Source of the DNA: Rossellomorea aquimaris
GTDB lineage: Bacteria; Bacillota; Bacilli; Bacillales; Bacillaceae_B
Direction: 5' to 3'
Length of the DNA: 64,000 nucleotides
NCBI RefSeq assembly: GCF_020172085.1
Contig: NZ_JAIVAT010000003.1
Coordinates: 558,001-622,000, forward strand
The notes under the pieces are model-generated. The model was given only the letters and a program-made list of their open reading frames with translations, ran no database searches and was not told the DNA's origin. Made by a program: the position numbers and the translations under genes. Positions 48,030 through 57,193 of the stretch are shown in pieces; positions within the stretch are counted from its first letter, which is position 1; each line of letters begins with the position of its first letter.

Positions 48030-49144
48030 AAACGGTAAACGGTCATCAGATCATACAGCTTTTCGAGGAATTCTCCCCTAAATATTTGGCAGAAGAGGGA
48101 GATCCCATCGGACTTCAAATCGGAAGACTTAATGAAAAGGTAGAGAATGTCATGATCACCCTAGATGTTCTTGAAAACGTCGTTGATGAAGCGATTAAGA
48201 ATAACGTCAAATTGATCATCGCCCATCATCCCCCTTTGTTTCGTCCTTTGAAAGCACTTCATACGGACTCATATCAAGGCCGTATGATTGAAAAATTAAT
48301 CAAGCATGATATCGCTGTGTATGCTGCACATACCAATTTGGATGTTGCAGTAGGCGGAGTGAACGATCTGCTATCTGATATGCTGAAGTTACAGGATTCA
48401 TCTGTACTCGTTCCTACGTATCAAGAGGATATTCGGAAATTGGCAGTGTATGTGCCAAAAGAAAATGCTGAGCAACTGCGAGAGGCGTTAGGGAAAGCGG
48501 GAGCCGGACATATCGGGAATTATTCTCATTGCAGCTTCTCAACCGAAGGGCAGGGGAGATTCCTCCCTGAAGAAGGAACAAACCCTCACATAGGTTTACA
48601 GGGTGTGGTTGAGGAAGTGACCGAAGAAAAGGTGGAAACCGTTTATCCTGTTTCCCTGGAGAGAAAAGTACTGAAAGCGATGTTCACCCATCATCCGTAC
48701 GAAGAGGTGGCCTATGATATTTATTCGCTTGAGAATGAATCGCCTGCCCTGGGGCTCGGCAGAATAGGGTATTTACCAGAGGAAGTGACACTTCGGGACT
48801 TTGCTTTGTTGGTAAAGAAAACATTTGGCATGGATGGAATCAGAATGATTGGGGACGGAAATGCGACTGTCAAGAAAGTGGCCGTACTCGGCGGCGATGG
48901 AAATAAGTTCATTGGAAAAGCCAAAAGACAGGGCGCGGATGTGTTCGTTTCCGGAGATATCTACTATCATACAGCACATGACGCCATGATGATGGGCCTG
49001 AATGTAGTGGACGCTGGACATCATATTGAGAAGGTGATGAAAGAGGGAGTGGCCGCTCATTTAGCGAAACGATGCTCGGAAAAAGGATATGTTGTAAATA
49101 TCTTTGCATCAAAAGCAGAAACGAACCCCTTTACGTATATGTAA
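48026..49144 (+). CDS. yqfO: Nif3-like dinuclear metal protein YqfO
   Basis: A 372-aa member of the NIF3/DUF34 family with two NIF3 halves (about 1-120 and 250-372) around an inserted PII-like/CutA-like domain (about 125-230). Metal-binding residues are in LIIAHHPPLF, AAHTNLD and VVDAGHHIEKV. It has been proposed as a GTP cyclohydrolase I type 2 homologue, but the activity is not settled. It is translationally coupled to trmK and ends at a terminator shared with ispH. Confidence 0.94.
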   Translation: MKTVNGHQIIQLFEEFSPKYLAEEGDPIGLQIGRLNEKVENVMITLDVLENVVDEAIKNNVKLIIAHHPPLFRPLKALHTDSYQGRMIEKLIKHDIAVYAAHTNLDVAVGGVNDLLSDMLKLQDSSVLVPTYQEDIRKLAVYVPKENAEQLREALGKAGAGHIGNYSHCSFSTEGQGRFLPEEGTNPHIGLQGVVEEVTEEKVETVYPVSLERKVLKAMFTHHPYEEVAYDIYSLENESPALGLGRIGYLPEEVTLRDFALLVKKTFGMDGIRMIGDGNATVKKVAVLGGDGNKFIGKAKRQGADVFVSGDIYYHTAHDAMMMGLNVVDAGHHIEKVMKEGVAAHLAKRCSEKGYVVNIFASKAETNPFTYM

Positions 49145-49149
49145 CATGG

Positions 49150-49181
49150 AAAGACCCCTTACTTTTTTGTAAGGGGTCTTT
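49150..49181. terminator. Bidirectional terminator, yqfO / ispH
   Basis: AAAGACCCCTTAC pairs with GTAAGGGGTCTTT (13 bp) around a TTTTTT loop between the two convergent genes. Flanking T-runs are short. Confidence 0.85.
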
Positions 49182-49186
49182 GATGT

Positions 49187-50143
49187 TTATTTTGTTCCCA
49201 TTTTTGCTTTACGTACTTTCGGGAGTATTTTATTCAATGGAACATTGCGCTCTCTTGTCCAAGTGGAATCATCTTCCGGATCAAATGCTTCAAGGAATTT
49301 GATGACTTCCTTCACGATAGGGGTAGGAGTGGAGGCGCCAGCCGTAACAGCTACGATGTTGGCGTCTTTGATCCAGTCAATCTCGAGCTCGCTAATGTCT
49401 GAAATTCGATGAGCCGGTGTACCTGCGATGTCCTTTGATACTTGAGCGAGACGATTGGAGTTATTGCTCTTTGGATCACCTACGACAATAAGAACGTCAG
49501 CATCTCCGGCCTGCTCGGCCACAGCTTCCTGTCGTACTTGAGTTGCAAGGCAAATCTCTTTGTGCAGCTCAACGTGAGGGTACATTTCTTTCACTTTGTC
49601 CATTGTATCGAGTACATCCCATTGACTCATGGTCGTTTGGTTGGTCACGATGATCTTTTCATTGTCAATGGATAACTTTTCAACATCCTCCGCTGTTTCA
49701 ACGAGATGAACGATTTCAGGTGCTACACCTACAGCCCCTTCAGGTTCGGGATGTCCTTTCTTACCGATATAGATCACGTCGTACCCTTCAGCCTCTTTGG
49801 CCCTGATCAGGTCGTGTGTCTTTGTGACATCGGGACAGGTTGCGTCCAGGGTGACAAGGCCTTTTTGCTTGGCAATTTCCTTTACTTCAGGAGAAACCCC
49901 GTGAGCAGTGAAAATAACGGTCCCTTCGTTTACCTGTTCTATGATTTCTTTTCGATTGCTTCCATCAAGGGTGATGATCCCGTCTTCCTCGAATGCATCG
50001 GTTACATGCTTGTTGTGGACAATCATTCCTAAAATATAAATGGGACGAGGAAGCGATTTGTCCAGTGCAGCATTTCTTGCAATGACCATTGCATCTACTA
50101 CACCATAACAATAGCCCCTCGGAGTAATCTTAATAATTTCCAT
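49187..50143 (-). CDS. ispH: 4-Hydroxy-3-methylbut-2-enyl diphosphate reductase
   Basis: A 318-aa [4Fe-4S] enzyme producing IPP and DMAPP in the last step of the MEP isoprenoid pathway (LytB). Three cluster cysteines are present: Cys12 (RGYCYG), Cys103 (DATCPDV) and Cys198 ([10 protein letters not shown]). The catalytic Glu lies in [10 protein letters not shown], and [10 protein letters not shown] contributes substrate contacts. GGAGGAT precedes the ATG. The preceding pathway enzyme, ispG, is 9 kb away in the same window. Confidence 0.97.
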   Translation of the reverse strand: MEIIKITPRGYCYGVVDAMVIARNAALDKSLPRPIYILGMIVHNKHVTDAFEEDGIITLDGSNRKEIIEQVNEGTVIFTAHGVSPEVKEIAKQKGLVTLDATCPDVTKTHDLIRAKEAEGYDVIYIGKKGHPEPEGAVGVAPEIVHLVETAEDVEKLSIDNEKIIVTNQTTMSQWDVLDTMDKVKEMYPHVELHKEICLATQVRQEAVAEQAGDADVLIVVGDPKSNNSNRLAQVSKDIAGTPAHRISDISELEIDWIKDANIVAVTAGASTPTPIVKEVIKFLEAFDPEDDSTWTRERNVPLNKILPKVRKAKMGTK

Positions 50144-50263
50144 CTATGAATATCCTCCTACTGAGAAAAGGTTTTGATTTCATTATAAAGGAGAATGGGC
50201 TATCTGACAAAGAGTACGATATACTGGGAAGATTTTCGGACGAATCAATCAGGTCTTAGTCCT

Positions 50264-50306
50264 AAAAAAATAATCCCTATCAGGCGATTCATTACCCTTA
50301 GGGATT
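50264..50306 (-). terminator. Terminator after yqfQ
   Basis: On the minus strand, AATCCCT (50306-50300) pairs with AGGGATT (50278-50272) across a loop, followed by ATTTTTTT. Confidence 0.8.
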
Positions 50307-50313
50307 CGGCTTA

Positions 50314-51024
50314 TTAAATATAGAGCTTTGGCTTTGAACTCGATTGAGCAGCTGATTGATCTTTAATTTCTTCATCATCGTCTAATTCAACACGTGGCTT
50401 TTTTTTCTTTCTCTTCTTAACAGGGGCTTCTGCTTCTGGTATGCCAGTTTCCTCTGTGCTTTGAATTTCGTCTGTGTTTTCTTCAGATGCATCTTCAGCT
50501 GGCATATCTTTTAACCCCCGATACAGCTTCCACAAAGACGGAATGTTTTTGACCATGGGTCCGTATTGTTGAAACATTGGGCCAAGCTGTTGAGCCGTCT
50601 GAAGCATCTGTTGTGTGTTGGACAAAAAGGAATTTACATTTCCGGGATTCAGGAGGGTCTGTATAATTCCACCTGCTGCCTGTGGAGATCGTTCAAACCC
50701 AGTAGAATTAGCAGAAGTATCACCTCTGGTAAACTGTTGCAGGAGTCCGCCGCCTCCATCTGCACCGCGATTCTCACCTTTTTTAAGGAGCTTAGACAAC
50801 AACCCTTTGCCTTGTCCCCGGCCCTTTCCTCTTTGATTCATTCCCATATTGAAGCCCTGATTAGGTTTCTGCCTTCCAAATTGAAACGGAGGGGGTTGTG
50901 TCTGTCCCTGTCCAAAATTATTTCTGCCAGGCTGCTGCATTCCAAAGCCGTTGCCCCGCCGCTGCCTCATTCCGAAAGGGTTTCGCATATCCTGACCTTG
51001 ATTTCTCACTCTTCTAGGCGGCAT
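50314..51024 (-). CDS. yqfQ: YqfQ-like protein (VrrA-like)
   Basis: A 236-aa low-complexity protein. Residues 1-75 are rich in Arg, Gly, Gln, Asn and Phe (NPFGMRQRRGNGFG.., NQRGKGRGQGKG) and should be disordered; the middle has a helical conserved block (VNSFLSNTQQMLQTAQQLGPMFQQYGPMVKNIPSLWKLYRGL) typical of the YqfQ family; the end is acidic then Lys-rich (VKKRKKKKPRVE). AGGAGGCTG precedes the ATG. It lies divergently next to the DEAD-box helicase gene cshB. Function unknown; RNA or phase-separation roles are speculation. Confidence 0.85.
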   Translation of the reverse strand: MPPRRVRNQGQDMRNPFGMRQRRGNGFGMQQPGRNNFGQGQTQPPPFQFGRQKPNQGFNMGMNQRGKGRGQGKGLLSKLLKKGENRGADGGGGLLQQFTRGDTSANSTGFERSPQAAGGIIQTLLNPGNVNSFLSNTQQMLQTAQQLGPMFQQYGPMVKNIPSLWKLYRGLKDMPAEDASEENTDEIQSTEETGIPEAEAPVKKRKKKKPRVELDDDEEIKDQSAAQSSSKPKLYI

Positions 51025-51153
51025 GATGACAGCCTCCTTTCATTGAATAAATTCGTTGTCATTATAGAGTATGCAATAGGTGAAAAAAGGGTATTGTGAC
51101 AATATCACCTGAATTAATATCAGGTTGACCTAGAAGTTTTCGTGAAAATTGAT

Positions 51154-51331
51154 TATAATGGTTAGATGTTCTTTAAATATGACGCTTGCTTACGTGAAAA
51201 TAAAAATCACTTTCAATAAAAAGTGATCCGATACTTTTATATAGATCTGTGGTGATGATGCGAACGACTTAAGGCATCCATCCCGATGACAGCGTAATAA
51301 AAGGATAGTAAGATAAAAGGAGATGTACACA
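51154..51331 (+). ncRNA. Long 5' leader of cshB
   Basis: A TATAAT at 51154-51159 (no good -35) predicts a leader of about 165 nt before cshB. It contains a hairpin ATCACTTT (51206-51213) / AAAGTGAT (51220-51227). Long leaders are common in cold-induced helicase mRNAs. Together with the yqfQ upstream region this fills the 307-bp gap 51025-51331; no other gene was seen. Confidence 0.4.
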
Positions 51332-52639
51332 ATGAAGAAGAATCTATTCCAGCAATTTGGATTTCAGACTTTTATCAATGAAGCTGTAGAAGAGTTGGGC
51401 TTTTATGAACCAACGGAAATCCAGAAAAAAATGATCCCTCTGATTTTAAAAGGACAGAGTGCGATCGGACAATCACAAACAGGGACGGGAAAGACACATT
51501 CCTACCTGCTACCGATCATTGAAAAGGTAAATGCAGCTTCTGAACAGGTACAGGCTGTTATTACTGCACCTACACGTGAATTGGCACAACAGATTTATCA
51601 GGAAATACTTAAGATTACTAAAGACAGTGAGATTGTATCCCGTTGTTATATTGGTGGGACGGATAAGCAGAGAACGATCGAGAAATTAAAACACCAGCCT
51701 CATATCGTAGTTGGAACTCCAGGGCGTATCAATGATCTTGTAAAGGATCAGGCATTATTTGTCCATACCGCAGCCTTGCTTGTCATCGATGAAGCGGATC
51801 TGATGCTTGATATGGGATTCATTGAAGATGTGGATCAGATCGCGGCCAAGATGCCAGAGAAACTTCAAATGTTAGTTTTCTCTGCCACTATTCCTGAGAA
51901 GCTTAAGCCTTTCTTGAAAAAATATATGGAGAATCCTCAATATGCACATGTAGAGCCTGAACAGTTATCAGCAAAGAATATTGAACATGTGATCGTACCG
52001 CTGAAAAGCCGCGATAAAATAAATCTGCTCTATAATATTTTAGTGGAGATCAATCCATATTTAGGGATTGTGTTCACAAATACGAAACAAAAGGCGGATG
52101 AAGTGGCTGATGCCCTGATCGCTAAAGGATTGAAGGTTGGACGGATTCATGGTGATTTATCTCCCCGTGAGCGTAAAAAAATGATGAAACAAACAAGAAA
52201 CCTGGATTATCAATATATTGTGGCGACTGATCTTGCCGCGCGGGGTATCGATATCGAAGGGGTAAGTCACATCATTAACTTTGAACTCCCTCAAGATCTT
52301 GACTTCTATATTCACCGTTCAGGCCGTACAGCGCGTGCAGGGAACAGTGGTATCGCTTATACCATCTATACACCATCCGATGAAGATGCCCTGAATCGCT
52401 TGATGAAGCTGGGAGTTAGCTTCTCTCATCGTGATATCAAAAAAGGTGAATGGTCTGATCTGCCTGCCCTGAATAAACGTAAGAATCGTCAAAAATCAAA
52501 CGTTGATGAAATTGACGAAAAAGCGAAGTCAATGGTCCGTAAACCAAAAGCCGTAAAACCGGGATATAAAAAGAAAATGAAATACAAAATGGATCAAATC
52601 AAGAAGCGGGAAAGAAGAATAAAAAATAGAAACAAGTAA
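51332..52639 (+). CDS. cshB: DEAD-box RNA helicase CshB
   Basis: A 435-aa ATP-dependent RNA helicase linked to cold adaptation and ribosome assembly (B. subtilis yqfR). Motifs: GFYEPTEIQKK (Q motif), SQTGTGKTHS (I), PTREL (Ia), TPGR (Ib), VIDEADLML (II, DEAD), FSATIPE (III), IVFTNTK (IV), ATDLAARGIDI (V) and HRSGRTARAG (VI). The tail is rich in Lys/Arg (KPKAVKPGYKKKMKYKM). The ATG at 51332 has AAAGGAGAT 7 nt upstream. Confidence 0.96.
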   Translation: MKKNLFQQFGFQTFINEAVEELGFYEPTEIQKKMIPLILKGQSAIGQSQTGTGKTHSYLLPIIEKVNAASEQVQAVITAPTRELAQQIYQEILKITKDSEIVSRCYIGGTDKQRTIEKLKHQPHIVVGTPGRINDLVKDQALFVHTAALLVIDEADLMLDMGFIEDVDQIAAKMPEKLQMLVFSATIPEKLKPFLKKYMENPQYAHVEPEQLSAKNIEHVIVPLKSRDKINLLYNILVEINPYLGIVFTNTKQKADEVADALIAKGLKVGRIHGDLSPRERKKMMKQTRNLDYQYIVATDLAARGIDIEGVSHIINFELPQDLDFYIHRSGRTARAGNSGIAYTIYTPSDEDALNRLMKLGVSFSHRDIKKGEWSDLPALNKRKNRQKSNVDEIDEKAKSMVRKPKAVKPGYKKKMKYKMDQIKKRERRIKNRNK

Positions 52640-52688
52640 GTGTTTGTACTTACATTCGATACAATAAGGGAGTTAGGAGCTGAAAAGT

Positions 52689-53582
52689 ATGATTAAAATT
52701 GGATCCCATGTTTCCATGAGTGGAAAGAACATGTTACTTTCTTCAAGTGAAGAAGCCGTTTCTTATGGAGCGAATACCTTCATGATTTACACAGGTGCTC
52801 CACAAAACACGAGAAGAAAAAAGATTGAAGACTTAAATATTGAAGCGGGTCTTGCCCACATGAAAGAAAATGGAATTGAGGACATCGTTGTCCATGCTCC
52901 ATATATCATTAACATCGGCAATACGACCAACCCTGCTACTTTCGAGTTGGGTGTCAATTTCCTCCGTTCTGAAATTGAACGCACGGAAGCTCTTGGAGCA
53001 GGGCAAATCGTCCTTCATCCCGGTGCCCATGTAGGAGCAGGTGCAGATAAAGGTATCGAGAAAATCATCGAAGGTCTGAATGAAGTATTGACTAAAGATC
53101 ATAAAGTTCAAATTGCTTTGGAAACCATGGCTGGGAAAGGTTCCGAATGTGGAAGATCCTTTGAAGAACTGGCTCAAATCATCAACGGTGTAGAACTGAA
53201 CGACCGCCTATCAGTCTGCTTTGATACATGTCATACACATGATGCGGGGTATAATATCGTTGAAGATTTCGATGGTGTTCTGGAGGAATTCGATAAAATC
53301 GTAGGCGTTGACCGCTTAAAAGTCCTTCATATCAATGATAGTAAGAATGAACGTGGAGCGGCTAAAGACCGACATGAAAACTTAGGGTTTGGTCATATTG
53401 GATTTAAGGCACTGAATTATATCGTGCATCATCCACAATTAAAGGAAGTTCCTAAAATATTGGAGACTCCGTATGTAGGGGAAGATAAGAAAAATAAAAA
53501 ACCTCCATACAAGTTTGAGATCGACATGCTGCGTAATCAAACCTTTGATGAAGAGGTTTTAACAAAAATATTGAATCAGTAA
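52689..53582 (+). CDS. nfo: Endonuclease IV (AP endonuclease)
   Basis: A 297-aa trinuclear-zinc TIM-barrel enzyme cutting DNA 5' to abasic sites; in Bacillus it acts in spores and stationary phase (B. subtilis yqfS). Zinc-ligand blocks: [28 protein letters not shown] (Glu), [37 protein letters not shown] and LETP. AGGAGCTG precedes the ATG. Confidence 0.97.
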   Translation: MIKIGSHVSMSGKNMLLSSSEEAVSYGANTFMIYTGAPQNTRRKKIEDLNIEAGLAHMKENGIEDIVVHAPYIINIGNTTNPATFELGVNFLRSEIERTEALGAGQIVLHPGAHVGAGADKGIEKIIEGLNEVLTKDHKVQIALETMAGKGSECGRSFEELAQIINGVELNDRLSVCFDTCHTHDAGYNIVEDFDGVLEEFDKIVGVDRLKVLHINDSKNERGAAKDRHENLGFGHIGFKALNYIVHHPQLKEVPKILETPYVGEDKKNKKPPYKFEIDMLRNQTFDEEVLTKILNQ

Positions 53583-53587
53583 AATTT

Positions 53588-53630
53588 GGAGGAGGACATG
53601 GCTCAAGATTTGAGAATCCTCCTCTTTCTT
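53588..53630. terminator. Terminator between nfo and yqfT
   Basis: GAGGAGGA (53589-53596) pairs with TCCTCCTC (53617-53624) across a loop that contains a further TCAAG.. pairing; the tail is TTTCTTT. It separates the two convergent genes. Confidence 0.7.
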
Positions 53631-53632
53631 TA

Positions 53633-53887
53633 CTATCTGATGAGTTGCAAAAAGAGTTGGTTGATTTCCTTGGCCTTCGCAGGACCAATGACCCTGGCCA
53701 GATTCTTAACTAACCGGCTTCTTTTGCTATCATCAAAGATATTGATGTTTTTTCCTTTCACGCTTGCAACGATTGCATTCGCCTGTTCTGGCGTCAGTGA
53801 AATGTTATATTGTTTGGCATACTTGAATAATTCATCATTTGTAATATGGTTGATTTTGTGATTGATCACATTTTGTAATAGCTTCAT
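53633..53887 (-). CDS. yqfT: YqfT family (DUF2624) protein
   Basis: An 84-aa soluble helical protein, MKLLQNVINHKINHITNDEL..., recognised by the block LFKYAKQYNISLTPEQANAIVASVKGKNINIFDD and its position after nfo, as for B. subtilis YqfT. The ATG at 53887 has GAGGAGTGA 5 nt upstream; the longer in-frame start overlaps that site. Function unknown. Confidence 0.85.
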   Translation of the reverse strand: MKLLQNVINHKINHITNDELFKYAKQYNISLTPEQANAIVASVKGKNINIFDDSKRSRLVKNLARVIGPAKAKEINQLFLQLIR

Positions 53888-53980
53888 GTTTATCACTCCT
53901 CAACTGATACATATGTCGCTCACACCAAGAAAGTGACACTTTTATTTGAAAAATAAGTGATGAAAGGATAGGAATTGACG

Positions 53981-54862
53981 ATGACTCAAAGAGTACATAA
54001 GAAGGAAAGTCCCCTTCATTTTATTTACCGTCTGTTTTTCATTACACTCGGAGCTGGACTCGCAGCTGTATCAATTGAGCTGTTTCTCGTGCCGAATAAT
54101 ATCATTGATGGGGGAATCATCGGTATCTCGTTGATCTTAAATTATTTAGTTTCCGATTCCATCCCTTTCCTTAATTTTTCCACCCTGTTGGTTCTGTTGA
54201 ATCTTCCCTTTATGTATTCAGGATATAAACAAATCGGAAAAACCTTTGTTGTATCTTCACTGTTTGCCATCGTCGCTCTGGCAATCATAGAAAGTCTCCT
54301 TCATCATATGGACCCATTCGTAACAGAAGAAATCCTTGCAACCGTCTTTGGAGGATTGATTCTTGGAGTGGGCGTTGGGCTTGTCATCCGTCATGGAGGA
54401 TCATTGGACGGAACGGAAATCCTGGGAATTCTGTTAACGAAGAAATTGCCATTTTCCGTCGGAGAGTTTGTGATGTTCATGAATATTTTCATCTTCGGAT
54501 GGGCGGCGTTCGTCTTCGGGATCGAAGAGGCTATGTATTCGGTCATGACCTATTATATCGCTTTCAAGACGATCGATACGGTCATTCAGGGTATGGACGA
54601 AACGAAAGCGGTCATCATCGTTTCCGATCATTATCTGGAAGTATCGGATGCCATTTTACAAAGGCTTGGACGGGGTACAACCATGTTAAAGGGACGTGGT
54701 GGTTATACGGATAATGATAAAGAGGTCATATATGTCGTGGTCACAAGACTTGAAGTCACAAAATTGAAATCCATCGTTGCCGATGTGGACTCAAATGCAT
54801 TCATCACCATCATGAGCACCCAGGAAACAAAAGGGGCACGATTCAAGTCGGCCATCCATTGA
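53981..54862 (+). CDS. yqfU: YitT family membrane protein (YqfU-like)
   Basis: A 293-aa protein of the YitT/DUF161-DUF2179 family. Five to six membrane helices (about 15-205) include the family motifs [20 protein letters not shown] and [16 protein letters not shown]; a C-terminal soluble DUF2179 domain follows (about 215-290, [18 protein letters not shown]..). Function is not established; related proteins are candidate transporters. The ATG at 53981 is favoured over TTG at 53975 because GGATAGGAA lies upstream. Its own terminator follows. Confidence 0.92.
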   Translation: MTQRVHKKESPLHFIYRLFFITLGAGLAAVSIELFLVPNNIIDGGIIGISLILNYLVSDSIPFLNFSTLLVLLNLPFMYSGYKQIGKTFVVSSLFAIVALAIIESLLHHMDPFVTEEILATVFGGLILGVGVGLVIRHGGSLDGTEILGILLTKKLPFSVGEFVMFMNIFIFGWAAFVFGIEEAMYSVMTYYIAFKTIDTVIQGMDETKAVIIVSDHYLEVSDAILQRLGRGTTMLKGRGGYTDNDKEVIYVVVTRLEVTKLKSIVADVDSNAFITIMSTQETKGARFKSAIH

Positions 54863-54893
54863 TCCGTTCAAAAGCGATTTGAAAGACGCTACC

Positions 54894-54924
54894 GGACTAC
54901 CCAAGAAGTAGGGTAGTCCTTTTC
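54894..54924 (+). terminator. Terminator after yqfU
   Basis: GGACTACCC (54894-54902) pairs with GGGTAGTCC (54911-54919), followed by TTTT. Confidence 0.85.
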
Positions 54925-54941
54925 TGTAATAAACAGAATCA

Positions 54942-55006
54942 TTTACAATCAACTACACATCATGTATACTACCCTATGTACTTTTAAATCGTAATGATTC
55001 TTATAA
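54942..55006 (+). promoter_or_regulatory. Promoter and Zur box of the zinc transporter operon
   Basis: TTTACA (54942-54947), a 17-nt spacer and TATACT (54965-54970) form the promoter. AAATCGTAATGATTCTTAT (54986-55004) matches the left and central part of the Bacillus Zur operator AAATCGTAAT-N-ATTACGATTT, with a degenerate right half. It lies just downstream of the start site, so Zn-loaded Zur from the same operon would block transcription. Confidence 0.85.
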
Positions 55007-55021
55007 AGAGAGTGGATGTTA

Positions 55022-55795
55022 ATGGATACCTCAAATCCAGTGATTAAAATAGAAGATGTGAATTTCGGTTACGAGCGAGAGAGAGTGCTCGAAGATATAA
55101 ACCTCAGCATACCAAAGGGTGCTTTTCTTGGGATCGTGGGTCCAAACGGTTCAGGAAAATCAACATTATTAAAGCTTGTTCTTGGTCTATTGCGTGTAAA
55201 ACAGGGGAAGATTGAGTTGTTTGGTACACCTCAGCCTAAATTCAAAGAATGGGATCGGATTGGCTTCGTATCTCAGAAGGCCAACAGCTTCAACACGGGA
55301 TTTCCGGCAACTGTCTATGAAGTGGTAGCGAGTGGTCTAGCCAAGAAGGCTGGATTGTTCAAGCGTGTGTCTTCTGCATACAAGCAGGACGTGTATCAAG
55401 CGATTGAATCTGTCGGCATGACCCGGTTCGCCAAACGGAATATCGGAGAACTATCAGGAGGTCAGCAGCAAAGGGTATTCATTGCAAGAGCACTGGTGAG
55501 TCATCCTGACGTATTGATCCTGGATGAACCTACGGTAGGGGTCGACGCCCGGAATGTCCAGAACTTCTACGATATGTTAGAAAGGTTGAATAAGGATCTG
55601 GGTATTACACTTGTGCTTGTCACCCATGATATCGGATCCATTTCAAACAAAGTGACTCATGTTGCATGTTTGAATAAACATTTACATTTCCATGGCAAAA
55701 CAGAAGAGTTTGAGAAGCTCAAGGAAAATCAGCTTTCCTCTTTTTACGGTCATGATGTACATTTCTTGAATCATGAGCATGAACATCATTCATGA
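55022..55795 (+). CDS. znuC: Zinc ABC transporter ATP-binding protein
   Basis: A 257-aa ATPase energising zinc uptake. Motifs: VGPNGSGKSTLL (Walker A), IGELSGGQQQRVFIARAL (signature), VLILDEPTVGVD (Walker B) and THDIGS (H-loop); the C-terminus is His-rich (HEHEHHS). The ATG at 55022 has GAGTGG 6 nt upstream; the ATG at 55016 is less well placed. It is first in an ATPase-permease-zur operon. No zinc-binding lipoprotein gene (znuA type) is present locally. Confidence 0.92.
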   Translation: MDTSNPVIKIEDVNFGYERERVLEDINLSIPKGAFLGIVGPNGSGKSTLLKLVLGLLRVKQGKIELFGTPQPKFKEWDRIGFVSQKANSFNTGFPATVYEVVASGLAKKAGLFKRVSSAYKQDVYQAIESVGMTRFAKRNIGELSGGQQQRVFIARALVSHPDVLILDEPTVGVDARNVQNFYDMLERLNKDLGITLVLVTHDIGSISNKVTHVACLNKHLHFHGKTEEFEKLKENQLSSFYGHDVHFLNHEHEHHS

Positions 55796-55813
55796 TCGAT
55801 CGGAGGGATTAAT

Positions 55814-56671
55814 ATGCTTCAAGCAATATTTGAATATGAATTTTTACAAAATGCTTTTCTTACAGGAATCCTGATAGGGATTATCGCTCCATTATTGGGG
55901 GCATTCATCGTCGTAAGAAGATTATCTCTCATTGCCGATGCACTGAGTCACGTTACCCTTTCCGGTATTGCAGCGAGTCTGTACCTGAGTAAAATGGTTC
56001 CTGGATTTGCAGGGTTGAACCCTCTATACTTTGGAATGGCGTTCTCTGTGATGGGGTCTTTATTCATTGAACGATTACGAATGGTATATAAGCATTATCA
56101 GGAGCTGGCCATTCCAATCATTTTATCTGGGGGAATCGGGATAGGTGTCATTTTCATTTCACTGGCAGACGGTTTCAACACAGATTTATTCAGTTATTTA
56201 TTCGGGAGTGTCAGTGCAGTCAGCAGAGGAGACTTGTATCTGATTGGTGGTATCAGTGTCCTTGTCATTGCCGTGATTGTCTTATTGTATAAAGAATTGT
56301 TTCTTCTATCTTTTGATGAGGATCATGCAAAGGCGTCCGGGATACCGGCTAAGGCTATCCATTTTATCTTTATGATTATGGTTGCGCTAGTGATTGCTGC
56401 ATCCATGCGCATCGTGGGAATCCTTTTAGTATCATCATTAATGACTTTGCCTGTAGCTGCAAGTATCAGGATTGCAAATGGCTTTAAACAGACAATTGGA
56501 TATTCCCTATTATTCGGAGAGATTTCTGTCATCGTCGGATTAGTCAGCGCTTTTTATCTGAATCTTGCCCCTGGTGGAACGATTGTCATGACAGCCATAT
56601 TGATTCTCCTCATGACAATTATGATAAAGAAGATCAACTCGTCCAGTCATACTTCTAAAGGTGAGGTGTAG
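55814..56671 (+). CDS. znuB: Zinc ABC transporter permease
   Basis: A 285-aa ABC-3 family permease with eight to nine membrane helices and the family blocks GIIAPLLGAFIVVRRLSLIADALSHVTLSG, DLFSYLFGSVSAV and RIVGILLVSSLMTLPVAASIRI. GGAGGG precedes the ATG. It follows the ATPase gene by 18 nt and precedes zur by 3 nt, so the three are co-transcribed under Zur control. Confidence 0.93.
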   Translation: MLQAIFEYEFLQNAFLTGILIGIIAPLLGAFIVVRRLSLIADALSHVTLSGIAASLYLSKMVPGFAGLNPLYFGMAFSVMGSLFIERLRMVYKHYQELAIPIILSGGIGIGVIFISLADGFNTDLFSYLFGSVSAVSRGDLYLIGGISVLVIAVIVLLYKELFLLSFDEDHAKASGIPAKAIHFIFMIMVALVIAASMRIVGILLVSSLMTLPVAASIRIANGFKQTIGYSLLFGEISVIVGLVSAFYLNLAPGGTIVMTAILILLMTIMIKKINSSSHTSKGEV

Positions 56672-56674
56672 AAA

Positions 56675-57091
56675 TTGAACGTAACCGAAGCAATGGATTT
56701 ATTAAAAACGAAAGGTTATAAACATACAGGTAAACGGGAACAACTACTTGAATTGTTTTCTAGTTCAAATAAGTACTTAACGGCAAGGGACGTATTGGAG
56801 TACATGAAAGCAGATTATCCCGGACTCAGTTTTGATACCATCTATCGTAATTTGAGCCTGTTCGTTGAACTTGGAATACTGGAAGAGACAGAACTATCCA
56901 GTGAAAGACATTTTAGATTCACTTGTGAAAGTCACCATCATCACCATCACTTTATCTGTATGGATTGTGGGAAAACGAAAGAAATTCACACATGTCCGAT
57001 GGAAGCATTAAAAGAAAACTTATCTGAAACAGGGTATGATATTTCAGGTCATAAATTTGAGATATATGGAAAGTGCCCGCAGTGTCAATAG
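56675..57091 (+). CDS. zur: Zinc uptake regulator Zur (Fur family)
   Basis: A 138-aa Fur-family repressor. An N-terminal winged helix ([16 protein letters not shown].., [21 protein letters not shown]) is followed by a metal-binding dimerisation domain with a run of six His ([15 protein letters not shown]) and paired cysteines CMDCG and CPQC for structural zinc. The start is TTG at 56675 with GGTGAGGTG upstream. Its location with the transporter and a Zur box supports zinc rather than iron sensing. Confidence 0.93.
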   Translation: MNVTEAMDLLKTKGYKHTGKREQLLELFSSSNKYLTARDVLEYMKADYPGLSFDTIYRNLSLFVELGILEETELSSERHFRFTCESHHHHHHFICMDCGKTKEIHTCPMEALKENLSETGYDISGHKFEIYGKCPQCQ

Positions 57092-57118
57092 AGATCCTTT
57101 TAGGGTCTCTTTTTTTTT
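57090..57118 (+). terminator. Terminator after zur
   Basis: AGAGATCC pairs with GGGTCTCT (one G-U pair), followed by a run of eight T. Confidence 0.9.
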
Positions 57119-57133
57119 GCTTATAGTCGAAGT

Positions 57134-57160
57134 GTTTAACGACTCAAAAAGAAGGGGAAA
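57134..57160 (+). promoter_or_regulatory. Candidate SigB promoter of the DUF1499 gene
   Basis: GTTTAA (57134-57139), a 14-15-nt spacer and GGGGAAA (57154-57160) resemble the general-stress sigma B consensus. Confidence 0.55.
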
Positions 57161-57193
57161 AATAGTAGTATTGAAAGAAGAGGAGATGTAGCC

